A program made the translations under genes and the position numbers. This document shows, one piece after another, positions 47,390 to 60,729 of a DNA stretch of 64,000 nt. A model generated the notes under the pieces. That model made no database searches, was not told where the DNA came from, and was given only the letters and a program-made list of their open reading frames with translations. Source of the stretch: Sodiomyces alkalinus F11 (lineage: Eukaryota > Ascomycota > Sordariomycetes > Glomerellales > Plectosphaerellaceae); assembly GCF_003711515.1 (NCBI RefSeq), contig NW_021167081.1, forward strand, positions 4,674,414 through 4,738,413, in the 5' to 3' direction. Position 1 is the stretch's first letter. Each line of letters starts with the position of its first letter.

Positions 47390-50300
47390 GGCGTAATAGG
47401 TATACGCCTATAAGTAGGCTTAGACTTCTTAGTTAATATATTTAGGACCTTTATCTATCTAATAGTAGTATATAATATTTAGTCGCTATTTAATACCCGC
47501 GAGGTTATAAAAGTATCGCTAAAAGCGGCTAGTCTAGTTTAACCCCTCATTGCTAATAATAGACTTTATGATTTCGTGGAACCTATAATAGTATAGTAAG
47601 AACCGTTTAGTATAGGCTTCGGTATTTATAGTATCTATTACTTTAAGCGTTACCGATTTTAAAAGTTAGTTAGTAATCACATATAGGTATTTATACTTAC
47701 CCTCGCGAGTCGGTAGTCAGCCTGGTTTACAGTCTATTATAATATCGTAGAATATTCGCTTTAGTATAGGGAGTAGGTATAGTAATCCTCTCTTTATACC
47801 CCTTTATACGTGGCCAGCTTAGCAGGTATCGTAGTTCTATATAAACCTTTTAATATCTTGTTTTATACTGGGCTGGATAAATTAGCGGGCGATTAGGGTA
47901 ATAGTATTATCCCTCCTTAGGTATTCGCTAACTATTAAGTTATAGATCACTTTTATAAGGCGGCTATAACGGGTAACTTACTCCGTTTTCGTTATCTCTT
48001 AGTACTTATAGGCGGTCTTGAAATATTAGCCGTCCTTAGTTATTCTATACTCCGCGATTTATATTTTAAGTTTTATCTTAGGGGGAAAGCTCCTTTCTCC
48101 CGCTACTACTATAGCGAGGGTATCTTAATAACGCTTATCGGTAGCTATAGCTTTATCCTATAATTATTAGAGGTCGGGGCTTACTTTAAAGACTATTACT
48201 AGTTCTTATAGCGTTAATTCTCTTAGATATACCCGGGTAGAGATAGCTATATCGGGGATTATCTAGATATACCTCCCCTGCTCTTAGATATCGGAAAAAT
48301 CCTTAGATATACCCTACTTTTAATATAAAGACGTATCAGCTATAACGTTATCGGTTTCTCGGCGGTACTCTAATATAAAGTTATACTAGGCGAGCTCCGT
48401 TACTTAGCGACTTTAATATTCGGTTAGGGCCCTTTTAGCTAGAAAGTATTTAAACGTCTTATATTCGGAGTAAGTCTAGAACCGGTCACCACCTATAAGC
48501 TTAGCTTTCTAAACCTACAAGTAGTTTATAATCGTTAGTATCTCTTTATCGTGAATCGGGTAATTATACTCGGCGGAGTTAAGTCGGCGGGAGTAATATA
48601 TAATAGTATACCTTTATTCCTAGTCGTCTTCCTATAAGAATATATCACCTAATATAAACCCCGAGTAATGCATCTCTAGCTAGGTCTTTCTTCCCGGTTA
48701 TTACGATTATAAATAAGGCTCTTCCTAAAACCTCTGCTTTAGCTCTTTAAAGACTATCTATTAAAGGGGCCATTAGTAGAACACGGCGTTCTTCTTTATT
48801 AGGCCTATAAGTAACGCTATAAGAGCTATAAGATCGCGGATAAATATCCTATGGAATTTAGCGAATCCTAAGAAACTTTATACCCTAGTCGCGGAGACTA
48901 AGGCCTCTTATTCTATAATAGTCTTAAGTTTCTTAGGGTTGTAAAATACCCCTTCCTCGGCTATAATAATAAACTCTAGGTATTTAACCATCTTAAGACT
49001 AAACTCGTATATCTTTAGATTATGGTTTAGCCTAGTATCTATAAGGGCACAGAGTACTCGCCGTACCTTCTCCTTATAGTCCTTATAAGATCCGTGTAAG
49101 TAGATTAGGATATTATTTATATATATAAAGACGAAATCGTTAAGGAACTCCCGTGACGATAAGTTAATATATCGCTAGAATATTGCGAGTACGCGGGTTA
49201 ACCTAAAAGGGTATACTAGCTACTTAAATAGTCTAAACCGTGTATGGAATACGGTCTTATACTTATACCTAGGCATTATCCGTATCTTATAGGAGGCGGC
49301 GATAATATCTAACTTAGTAAACCACATCGCTTTAGCTTGGTTATAGAGTATCTTTATAATTAGGGGGAGTAAGTAACGATCTTACTAGGTAATCGTATTT
49401 AGAGCATAGTAGTAATAGCAAAATCGGAGGCCGCCTCGTAGCTTCTTTACGAATAGTATAGGCGCATTAATAGCTAAGCTACTCGCACGACTCAATCTTT
49501 TATCTATTAGATTTTCTTTTCCGTACTATAAGGAGTTTTTTACGCGGTACATTATAGAGTAGGCCTTATAATAGGGCTTATTCGTTATTATTACTACCCT
49601 TTTATAAGTGGATATTATAGTCGGAACTTAGTTAGTACGGGGGTAGGCGCATAAAGTACGATAGCGTTAATAAGTCGGCGAAGTCTTATATTATACTCTT
49701 AGGGATATATTCCCGCGGGTCTACCAGTTCTTTTATACTTCGAGCCTTTTCGATATCCTTTAATAATATAGCCCATAAGCCCTTTTCCTATCTTTTTCCT
49801 CTCCGGTACCGTAATTATTAGTATAGTCCCGCGAATATAGATCCTATTACTAATACTATAGTATAGATCTCTTATACTACCTTCGGCTCTTCCTCGTCTT
49901 AAAGTCGGATATCGATATCGATTATTTTATAACAGAGTCTTTATTCCTTGGCATGGAGGACTATATCGTTATATTTTATCTATAAAAGCCTAAGGAAAAC
50001 ATCCTAGTCTAGACCTAGTAGTATATACACGAAAACACGCTCGGTATATCCTTATATATTTAGCGTAAAGAGTATAATACTAGCGTTACTAGCCGGTTTA
50101 AACTTATCCGAGAAGGCTTTTAGTAATCGTTTCTTTTTATCGATTAACGGCAAATATATCTTTTAAGTACACTTTTTATTTATAGCGGTATAGTATATAA
50201 TCCGTATCCATAAAAGCGTTTATTCACCTATTACTATTACTTCTTACTTAGATTAATACTAACTTACTCCCTAATAGCGGATTAAACTCCTCCTATTTGT

Positions 50301-50700
50301 GTTACTCTTATGCTAACGGCTCCGGTACCCGATTTTATACTAAAGCTACTCTTTTTCTCTGTCTTCGATATCCTCGGGAATATCTTCGGATTCCTCCTAT
50401 TAAGAGGATATTCGGACTATTATATCCTTCTTACTTTTATAGTACGGCTAAACGTAGCCCTTCTTTTAGTAGTTTTAATACGTGATATTCGCGTAACGGT
50501 TAGGTTTCTGCTAGGACCCTTTAGACTCGCTAACCTTATTAACTCTACTTATAATAATATCGCTATTAGTGTCGTTAAGCCGTTTATAGGCGACGGGAAT
50601 TAATTGGTATAACTTATTAGCGCCCTTTTATCTTTACGTGATCTTTTATACTTTATTAACCTACTTAGTATTGGTAATAGAGAGGTTAGCGACTACTAAG
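47390..50700 (-). pseudogene. Gypsy-3 pol: reverse transcriptase, RNase H, integrase
   Basis: The minus strand shows the reverse-transcriptase core with YINNILIYL, KMVKYLEFII and LGFAKFHRIFI (about 49140-48780), then RNase H with YTIIYYSRRLNSAEYNYPIHDKE-like sequence (about 48640-48500), then integrase to the insertion at 47390. Stops are RIP-type. Short plus-strand open runs at 50297-50603 lie antisense to this element and have no family match I recognise. Confidence 0.78.
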
Positions 50701-52014
50701 CTATTACGTAGCCTATTATTCAGGGCGATATTAAGGAACAATATCATAATATAGTCTACTTAGTTATAGCCTTCTACTTATACTTAGTTCTTTTCGAATA
50801 TCGGTAAAAAGCGCGTGAGTATCTAATCGGGTTTCTACTTTATCGATTAAAGAGCGTTAGTAGCATAGCCTTATTCGTTATAATCCTTATACATATAGCT
50901 AAGGTAGGCTATAAAGTCTTCTAGGTTAAAATCGCCGTTTATGCCTCTATTACCGAAGAAGGTGCTAACTACCTGCTAAGGCTAGGTATCTAAACACACG
51001 TTAATTAAATACCACGCTTCTATATTACTACGAAATAGCGGGCTATTAAGTGTAAGATTTAGTCGTATGACTTAAGAGTAAATGGTATATTCCGTGCATT
51101 TTCTACTAAGTTTCGCGGGAAGGGCGACTTCGTATACGCGGTATAAGAGTATAGGTAATAATAGTAGGATAGGTATAGTAGTCTTTACTTCTAGGGGTCT
51201 AGGTAAGGGTAAGGGCGTAATAACTCGTGTAAGTATCTAGTGCATAGTGGGTATAAGGTACGGGTTAATTTAAGACCTTTTAAGATTAGCCTATATACTA
51301 GCGAGTATATTATAAATAGGGGCGATATATTCTTACCGTTTCTATACGCGTTATAATGCACGTTCAATGATCTTATTATATAGGATCCCTATAACCTGCC
51401 CTTAGCCCCTTAGTAGGCTCGGGGCAGAAGTTACTAGGACCTCCTTCTATATAAGCATCAAAGCTTCTAGTCTTAGGAGTTCGAATATATAACGGCGTAT
51501 TAAAAAGTATTCACGTATTAAGGCCGAAAGTATAGGTTATTTGACTTAAGGAAGGAAAGGAGGAAAGGAAAAGTCTACGCGGTGTATAGGCGACTAAGTA
51601 TAGGTAGGATCGCACGGGCCTCGGTAAGAGGTCTATGCTTCTTAGTCCCGGCCACTACCGGGGACTATTCCGCGGGCTATATCCCGTAATACCTTATGCC
51701 CTACGCGTTTATATTCTTAGGTATAGCCTTTATAGGCGAGGTATATTATCGGCGTAGAATTAAGCCTTCCTTATAAAGGTCTATAAAGGTCGGTCCTACT
51801 TTTTCGTAGAGACGGGTAATCCACGTCTACGGGTTATTTACGTCTTCGTTATATAGCTATATAAAGAGGCTATATAATATAGTACTAATTATCGTTAGGA
51901 TAAATAAGTATAGCTTATTAGGTTCATTCTACTACGCGTTATAATCGGCCTTTTCCTCGCGGTATACGCGGCAACGTTATAAGTAACGCGTACGTCCTTT
52001 GTCTAAGAGGTCGC

Positions 52015-52217
52015 TATCGAACAGACTATAGTCTTTTCGGTTATATAACGGGCCGGAGTGCCAAGAGTATAATCCGGGTGGACGCTTGCAGAATCCGCAC
52101 TATGTAAAATACGGTGGCAGCGGTTCCGTAACGGTCCGACACAGTTAAAATTATACACAATTGCCTTAATTAATTGTGACTATTTTTATAACGTTTTTGA
52201 CTACGCTTTATCTGATA
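52015..52217 (+). repeat. Copia-B 5' LTR (203 bp)
   Basis: Begins TATCGAACAGAC and ends TATCTGATA. It has the same length as the two Copia-A LTRs and keeps more CpA/TpG than they do. Confidence 0.88.
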
Positions 52218-53335
52218 ATTAAGATTCTTACTTACTAAGTCAAATTCTTCCCTTTACCCTTACTACTACAGATTAAAAAGCTACATAGCTACGATAATAT
52301 AGCGTGTTAATCTATAACTATTAAGATATCGGATCATAAGCCTATTATTTATAAAACCCATCGCGATTAGGAGCTCTGGCGGAGCTACTACGAAGCTACG
52401 GCCGTTAATAATAACGTCTAGGAATACCTACGCCTTAACAATTCTATTCCCCCTCCTTAAGGGTCTGTTTTGTTGTCTATGAGCCTCTTCCACCCCCTCA
52501 CGGCCGGGCATTGCAGACTATAACCTCGGCGATTTAAAAGAGGAACGGTTAGCTAAAGCAGCAGAAGGTGTGGCGGCATATCTGCCCTCTCTATAAGGTA
52601 GATTGGCGGCGTTTGGAAGAGGAACAGTTGGCTGAAGTAGCAGAAGGTGTGGCTGTAGATCTAGCCGTAGAGGGATTCTTAGCTATATTCTTCCCATGGC
52701 CACCCTTCTTCCCGGGCTTAGCCGTAGTATACGGGGTACCTTCGCCCTTATCGATTCCAGCATACAGTGCCGGAAATATAGTAGCGCGGTGGCTCTCGAG
52801 TTTTCCTAAGTCTTTAAGTCTAGTCTTAATATATCGTTAACCAAGAGTATAAGGATCTCGGGGAGGAGTCCTTTCTAATCTAAAAGGCGTCCTCGACTTC
52901 GGTCTAGTCACGCCCAGTTATTACACGTAGCCCTTTAAGAACGTCTACTACCCAGATATATATTACGGGCTTTTATATAATCTTCTTAAGACGTTATAAC
53001 AGCTCCTACTATCTTTATAACTACTCCTATAATATCTTAAGCGTCGTTACCGCACTGCGGACGTGTTCGTTATACTCTTCGTAGGTGTTAGCGCGGCGGG
53101 TGGTTATATAGTAGGCAGCAGCGCGGCGGACAGCTTTAAACACCTCTTTTAGCGTGGCATTCCTCTTCTAAACACTACTAATCTACACTATAAAGAGGGC
53201 AGATATACCGTGTATACGCTATGCCTAGTCACGATATTAACGCCTGCTTTTATCTATTCCCGGAAATGGTATATCACGACTAGTCTCAACGAATAACTTT
53301 ACTTAATTTTTCGACACGCCTATTAACCACGGGCG
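52015..53335 (+). mobile_element. Copia-B: rearranged fragment of the Copia-A family
   Basis: It starts with a complete LTR (52015-52217, 203 bp) in plus orientation, followed by a gag start (to about 52465) that matches Copia-A near 22985-22700 reversed. Then the orientation switches: about 52480-52540 matches Copia-A at 19990-20040 directly, and 52540-52860 matches 21950-22200 directly. Near 53160-53230 the 21880-21960 sequence appears again, now reversed. A roughly 79-bp direct duplication (GAGGAAC(G/A)GTT..GCAGAAGGTGTGG) lies at 52538 and 52617. No pol is present. Mutation is lighter than in Copia-A. A 90-codon open run at 52568-52840 (+) is antisense to gag and probably not a gene. Confidence 0.7.
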
Positions 53336-56300
53336 CGTAATAAGAGTAAAATCGATAAAACCACCGAGATTATAGCTACCGCCTCCCTCCCGGAATACTA
53401 TTATAGCGGCACCGTAATACCGGCGGTACGGTATAGCCGGAAGAGTTAAAGGATAGTGTTATCCTAACCTTAATTATACAGAATTCGTAACGGACCCACT
53501 TTTCGTAATACGAGTGCCCTCCCCCCCCCCTTAGGCAGGATATAGCATAGAACCGACGCGAGACTAAAAGGGGACTAGCACGCCCCCCGGAACTAAGAGT
53601 AGCTAAGATTAAGGCACAAATTTAGGCCTTACTAGCTAATAGGAATACGATTAAATAAGCTATAGAGCTAGTAGAGGAACTAATTATAATACGTAGCACC
53701 TATAATAATACCGGTACGCTACCGCTAATACACCTATATATATCCGTCCGCTATATTATCCGAGAGGAACTCCGAAAAGGAATAAGTAGTATAAAAATGA
53801 CTTAGGCTAATATTATAGCCTAAGTACCCGTGGCGGCGCCGGCGCGGGACCCCGCCCCCCCCTAAAATACTCCCCGCTAAGTATTACCGGGAATTAATAG
53901 TCCGCTAAGGAACCCTCCCTAAAGACTAGCCCCTTAGAGCTAAGGCCCTAAAGGAAATTATTTAAGCTATCAACGCTACGACTACCCGATATAACACTAT
54001 AGCGATATAGAAGGTACATAGCGGAGATATTTACCTTACCTTTACCGAAAAGGTATAATAGTAGACTACCTACACGGAATAATAGGTTAAGAAGGCCTTT
54101 AGTAAAGGAGTTACCCTAGCCGTATAAACCTACCCTATACTTACTAAGGCTATCCCCCGGGAGGTCCTTAACGCCTTATCCGAGGAGGACCTACTAGTAT
54201 CCCTATAAGATATAAACCCGGAGGCTAAAATCCTCTAACTATAATAGCGAGTACGCCGCCGCGGTACTAATAGGGTAACGCTTTTACTTCTCGAATCGGC
54301 GTACCTATAAGGTTAAGAATATTATAATACTATAACGCCTAGCCGCTCCCGCCGCTATACCGCCTATACCGGAGATTATAATACCATTAACGACTTATAC
54401 AGATTATGAAGGAAAAAGGCTAAGAAGACTCGCGAAGCGTATAATTACCGAGCTAAGGACTTCGATATTACCTATTAGACCGAAGCGGTATACATATAAT
54501 AGCCGTAAATCTTCCCCCTAATTATTATCGCGTAGGACTAGGACCGGCCCTTCTATAAAGGCCGGGGACGCCCCCCGAAAAGGACTAGAGGCTAAGAGGG
54601 CTCCTTAATACCGGGCCTAATAAGCGCCTATATAGTCCCCCGCGGGGCTAGTAAGGTACCGTAATAGGAGCTATAAAGCTATAACTAAACCTCGGTTATA
54701 CCGGGCATATTATCTTAACCCCCCCTCCCCCCCCTCAAATAAGTATCCATATTCATTTATAGAATATAGGGAGGAGTTAGGCATGGCGGGAGCTGCGGCT
54801 TTAGTACCGCGCCGAGTACGACGTGATACTGATCCAGGAATCCGGCCTTAACCCCTTCACGAAAAGCCCTGCCTACCCCTCCTAACGGGTATACCGGCTA
54901 ACCTAAGGAGAAGGCCGCGCCCTCTTATATATATATAAGAGATACCCGCTATATACGTGGATATAGCGGGCCTACTATAATACCTACACGGTCATATTTA
55001 GGACAAAAGACGATACCCTTATAATCTAGTTAATCTACTTAGAGAACTATTAGTTAGCTAGGACCCCTTAAAATATACCCTTTTAAGATATATTCGATAT
55101 AGTATTACCACGGGGCCGCTATATCCTTATAGGGGACTTTAACATATACTACCCCTTATAGTTATAGCCACCGCGCTACTACCCCCAGGCTAATACTATA
55201 TTTACCCTTCTAGCCTAGTAGAACCTAGACCTAGTAACCCCCCCCGGGACTATTACGTAGTACCGCCCGGGCCGGCGTGCTAGTATGATTAACCTTATAT
55301 AGGCGATATAAGGGCTCCGCTATAACTTCGGTGGCCCCGATAAGACCGTTATCGGGTTAGACTACTACTTATAAACGGCCTAAATCCACACAGAGATAGA
55401 TACTACGCCGAGTACCGTAATAATACTACTATAGGACCTAGGCAGGCCCCGCTAGGTCTAAAAGGACTTTAACCCCTTATAGGACCCCTAGTTTACTATT
55501 ATATAACTATAATACACCGGCCCCCTTATAATACTTGGAGATAGTAACTTACTACTAGATACCCTAATCGGGGACCTTACGATTATAGCCGATAAGACTA
55601 TATAGCGCCGCCGCGGGGACACCCCTAAGCTCCTATCTACCCCTTAGTAGAACTCGGAGCTAACCGCCCTTACTGAGGAAGCGAGGCGCCTCTACTATAG
55701 ATATATATCCACGAAGTCCCGGAACTAATAGGACGAGTTCTAGGAAGCGGAGAGGCGCCGTAATAAGGCTATAGCGGTAATAAAGCGACTATACTAGCGA
55801 TACCTACTCTATAAGACTAGGAACAACGATAACCTCTTATAGCGACTATAAAAATACGCACGAATAAAAGGAGGAGTACCGCTAAACCCTTTATTAGTAC
55901 CGCTATTACGCTAAGACGATAATAATAACCTAGCTACTATATATATAAAGAAAGCCAAAGTCCTTAACCGGAAGTTCTTCCTACCCCCCCTTTTTACCGC
56001 CCCTAGACTCTTAGGCGCGGGATTTCCCCTTAGATAGGATATCCGCTACGATATTACCGTAGCGGATATATAGGGGCGCTTTAAGAGGACTAAACCCTAG
56101 GCGGTACTAGGACCTAATAGGCTCTTAGTAGGACTCCTAAAAGTATATAGACCTCTCCTATACTAAAGACTAAGTGCTATCTTTATAGCGTGCCTTAAAA
56201 AGGGCTATCACCCGAAGAGGTGCCGCCACGCTACCGTGGTAGTCCTTAAGAAAGAAGGCTAGCCACCGACCGACTATAAGATAGTAAAGGGCCAGCGACC

Positions 56301-57165
56301 GATATTACTCCTTAATATAATAGGTAAGGTCCTTAAGGGGATATTAGCCGACTATATCGCCGCCGTTATAGAGGAGTATCGGCTCCTCCCGGAAGGCTAA
56401 ATAGGTAACCGGATTAGGTGGAGTATAGAGATAGTAGTATAAAGAGTCACGGAGGCCGTAAGGGTAAGCTAAGCCTATAGCGGCACGGTTTCGATACTCT
56501 AACTAGATATTAAAGGCGCCTTTAATACGGTCCTTTACTCTCGCCTCCTTAAGGTACTTCAAAGAAAAGGCTTCCCCTAATAGCTATTACCCTAATTAGT
56601 AGCTTCCTATAAGACCGTATAGCTTAACTACTACTTAATAGCGAAACGGCCCCTCCGCGGTACCTTTACGGGGGTATACTATAAGGCTCCCTGATCTCCC
56701 CTATCCTCTTTATTCTCTATATCTTTACCCTTTACGAGGAGCTAGAAAGGGTCCCTAAAATAATAGTAGTAGGTTTTACTAACGATATAAATATTATCGC
56801 CTTAAGTAGAACGGAGATACAGGCGTAGTACCGCTTTACCGCCGTGTAACGTATTTACCTAGACTAATAGATAGCGAGCGGGCTATAGTTTAAATTAGCT
56901 AAGTATATTTATATCCCTTTTACAAAGTCACGCTAACCCTCCCTTACCCTACTCCCCTTTAGCATTACTTCGGTGCCGGTAATAGAGGCGATAAGGCTCC
57001 TAGGCGTCTAGCTTAATCGGAAACTCGACTTCCGGCGATACGCTAAAGAGGTAAAAAGCCGATTAGCTACCTAAATATACGCCCTCTTAAGGCTTAGTGC
57101 GGTAGCGTAGGGGTATAGTTTCGTAGATATAAGGAGACTATACCTCGTAGTAATAAGACTAGTCT
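53335..57165 (+). mobile_element. LINE-B: non-LTR retrotransposon, 3' part lost
   Basis: It is the same family as LINE-A. ORF1 spans about 53560-54700 (LSEEDLLVSLQDINPEA near 54175) and ORF2 starts near 54750, with endonuclease (WNIGRS.. and IQE.GLNPF near 54760-54870) and reverse transcriptase (about 56200-57130, GFTND at 56772-56786, one catalytic Asp lost). The sequence leaves the LINE at about 57165, where Helitron sequence starts; RNase H and tail are missing. It extends further 5' than LINE-A, which begins at the position equivalent to about 54135. Confidence 0.82.
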
Positions 57166-60100
57166 ATACTACCCTAAAGCCAGCCTACTTTATTATTTGG
57201 CACTAGGGGCAGCCTGGCGTTCGTAACAGTATTACCGCCCAGGCCCGTTTTTCGTCTTTTTACGGTGTTTTACGGGTGACTTTCCCATATAGTATATAGC
57301 TATACTACTCGTATTCTTGTCTATTTTCGTATATACGTGTTTGCGGTGGTTTTTAGGTATATATAGTAATACAAACTATACGTATCGCCTACAATTCTAA
57401 CGTTTAGATTATCCTGCTTTGAATTTATATTTTATAGTGCCCTTAAAGCACTTTTCCTACGCTGTAGTAATGCCGTTAAAAGTTAAAATAGTTAGTTAAT
57501 CTAACCACGAGGCTAAACGCTACTATAGGTACGGTATCGTTAAGCCGTTTTCCGAGTTCGGGTTCTTTCCGCGCTCCCGGTAAAGGATTTATGCTACCTA
57601 TATTATCTATAAAGCTAACTGTTAAGCTAACCGTTAAGCCGCCTGTTCTATACCTCCTATAGGTTCTACTACTCCTTTACTACCCGTCCTAACCGGCTAC
57701 CCTCCACCACTAGCTCCCCCTACGGCTCCTCTACCACCCGTTCTAATAGGTAACCCTTTAGACCCTGCGTTACCTCCTCCTACGCCCGCTCCTCGAAGGG
57801 GTAATAGCCGTCGCCGTGCCCGTAACCATAACCGTAACACTCCATAGTCTATTATGGGTTATTACTATACTACCTATAACCAATACCTTATAATAGCCGC
57901 TTTTAGTACGCGACGAAATAATACCCTCTATAATACCTATCATAACTATAGCGATCGCAGGACGCGTTAAAGGGCGGCTATTATTATTAGCTAGCGTAGG
58001 GCATAGCCATAACTCGACCGTCCCGTGGTTTATAATAGGCCGCTAGGGTAGTATTAGCCGGGTATTATAATTAATTACTATAACCTTAGATTGATACGGG
58101 TAGGGTATGAATATTACGCTATACTCTATTAGATTAAGGAGAAGTTCTAGGTTAGTTTTCTATCCTATATTATTAACCGTTAGCTAACCGCTATTATCTC
58201 CTTGTATATACGAATCGTTACCTATAAGCCCGAGATTCGGCACCTATTATAACTAGGGCGATATCGACGTTCCCGTTATCTCCCCGCTGCCCGACTTCTT
58301 CTGACGCCGCCTATTATACGCAGATACCGCTTAAGCTGCAGATTATCGTAACAGAATCCATTAAGATAATAATACCTTTTCGTTTACGTTTATATAATAT
58401 TTGAAGACCCGTTAAGATACTAGAGCTAGCGGCGTAATAGCCTTCTAGATCCACGGTAACCTTTACTACTATACGGGGCTATTAAGTACTATGGGGCGAC
58501 TTCTAGTCTTTACCTAGCTATACTTTTACGACCCGTAGACTATTACCGACCACCGCCTTACGAATACCTAAAGCCTTAACTCTACGCTTAACTATTATAT
58601 CCTAGGGAAGATTTCGGACTTCCTATACGAGTATAACCCCTTTATCCAAATATCTAGAACAGCCCGCGAACGCTTTAACTCCCTCCGTAAATAATACCGT
58701 ATTATACTAAACCCTAGGATAGAATTAGTTATTAAGCAGGGTACTAATATATAGTAAGAGAATCTGCCTATTACTAATAAGGTTACGGCTATTATACCGG
58801 ATAAGTGGAGGGAAGTCTGCTACTGCGATATTATCCTCGTAGAGAGACGGTCTAATAATAGCGTAGGCGGCCTTTCGCGGATCGACTATAAGTATTCTGC
58901 TTACCTGCTATTATCTTACCCGCTTATATATCCGCGTAGCGGTTCCGGATATTACTAGTAGTTATAATTACGGGATATTTATAACCGTTAGCGGCAGAAC
59001 ATCGAGGTAAAGTTCCGTTAGTTCTGCCGTTATATACTATACCCGCGATACTAGTAGAGGTTTATCCCCTTTATATATAGCCGGCTTTTTTAGTAGTTTT
59101 TAGTAAACCTATAGGTATTCTGCGATTAGAAGAAGCTTAATTAGATCCAGCGCTATTAGAATAAGATACGGGCTAATATATATAACGGGATAGGGGATTA
59201 GGCGTATAAGGCCGACGGGGATACCCGTAATATTAGCCGACGGATAGTCTTACCCTTAAATTATATTAGCGGCTAGCGGTTTATTTTATAATGCTATTAT
59301 GATTCTATAGTACTTATACGGGCTCTCGGCGCTCCGACCTTGTTTATTACCTTTACGGCTAATCCTACCTAGCCAGAGATTATACGGGACCTTTAGCTAG
59401 GTTAGACTACTAATAACCGGCCTAATTTAATCGGCTATATATTCGAATTAAAGTCCCGCGACCTAGAATAGTAGCCACGTAATAGTCTATTTAGTGAGTT
59501 TACGGATATTATATAGACCGTGGAATACCAGAAGCACGGTCTTCTATATCGCTATATCCTTATTATCCTTAAGCTACGGGCGGGCGAGATATATAAGGAC
59601 GCCGTAACTATTAATAAGGTTATATCTACTAAGCTATAGGACCGCGAGTAAGATCCTACTAGCCGTCTTTTTAGTATTATTAGTAAGAATATAATATATA
59701 GTCCTTATAGTGATACTAAACCCTTTATACTATGTATATAGCCGTAGCCTAATAACGGGAACCGTATAAAGTGCTCTAAGCGGTTCCCTAAGCCGTACTA
59801 CCCGGAAACGGCTATACGAGAGGATAAGTATCCTCAGTATAGGCACTATGACTTTAGCCTGCACGTTATAAAGAGGGGCCGTATAGGAGAGGTCCCCCTT
59901 AATAACGGTTGTATTATTCCTTATAGCCCGTATCTCTGCCTCTATTACGGTACCTATATTAATAGTAAGATTTACGGATCTATTAAGGTAAGTTATTATA
60001 TCTAGTATCTTATACTTTAATATTTACAGATCTATTTAGGCGATTAAGTATATATATAAGTATATTTATAAGGGCAGCGACCGTATAACTACGCTAATAT

Positions 60101-60729
60101 CGGGCGAAAAGGGCGAGGACGAGGTCAATATCTATCTTTAGAGCCGTTATATCGGTTCTATAGAGGCTATTATTTAGTTATTCGAGTTCCCGGTATATCG
60201 CGAGTTCCTACCGGTTATACGTCTTCCGGTTTAGTCTAAGGGATAATAGCCTATATACTTCGGCGATAACGCGACTATAAGCTAGCTCGAGCGGATAGTA
60301 TAGGACTGGAAGACTTAGCTAATAGGCTTTTTGGATTATAACCGTGATAACGTTAATAGCCGCGAGTTATTCTATTACTAGTTTCCTAGCCGTCATATAT
60401 AAAAACCGTAGTAGTTTACTAGTAGCCGAGGTAGCGTGGATTTTAGATCCGCCGTTTACGGTATTTATGCCTAGCGGCTAAAAAGGCGTAATATTTACGG
60501 TTACTGTTAGTCTTTATTCGAGGGCCGACTTTCTTTACGGATCTTTATACCGTAAAGGGGACTATCTACGATACTTACCGCGAGGCCTGCGTTATAGCCG
60601 GGCTTCTGCACGATAACCGTTACTAGGTTACCTGTTTTAAAGATGTCGTTATTTAGAAGACCGGGCGTGCGTTACGGGAGCTATTTATTATCGCTTTTAT
60701 CTATAGAGACGTTTCCGGCCCGTTATCGA
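57165..60729 (+). mobile_element. Helitron, Rep (HUH) region, 3' part lost
   Basis: From about 57470 the plus strand gives a Helitron Rep/helicase N-terminal part: a Pro-rich region (57650-57800), then FQIHGNLYYYTG and QLYFYDPQ (about 58440-58540), LSRIDYKYSAYL and SYPLIYPRSG (about 58880-58940), and the core ITFTANPT (about 59340-59365). The Rep nuclease motif, HUH in active proteins, reads YRY at 59547-59555, both His codons changed CAY to TAY. CSKRFPKPYYPET follows near 59775, then KVSYYI..YLQIY-like sequence near 59990-60060 and LKRRNIYGYCQS near 60480. The helicase is absent: a Copia-C LTR begins at 60730. The 5' terminus is tentative; a TC dinucleotide start at 57163 would fit, but the base before it is G, not A. 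Confidence 0.82.

Larger units (their letters stand above)
41450..52014 (-). mobile_element. Gypsy-3: Ty3/gypsy chromodomain element, minus strand, split by an insertion
   Basis: Two blocks, 47390-52014 and 41450-42251, belong to one minus-strand gypsy. In transcription order: gag-like region (about 51900-50700), protease region, reverse transcriptase (about 49800-48950, YINNIL near 49115-49135 with both catalytic Asp as Asn), RNase H (about 48800-48300), integrase (about 48200-47390, continuing at 42246-41900) and chromodomain (about 41720-41540, IRWEGYIK-like with W as stop). Across the insert the integrase frame continues: ..INQEVQAYLQAYTYY before, then QDDQNTLLLV.. after. Its right end is cut by the copia LTR at 52015. 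Its LTRs are not seen. Confidence 0.8.
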
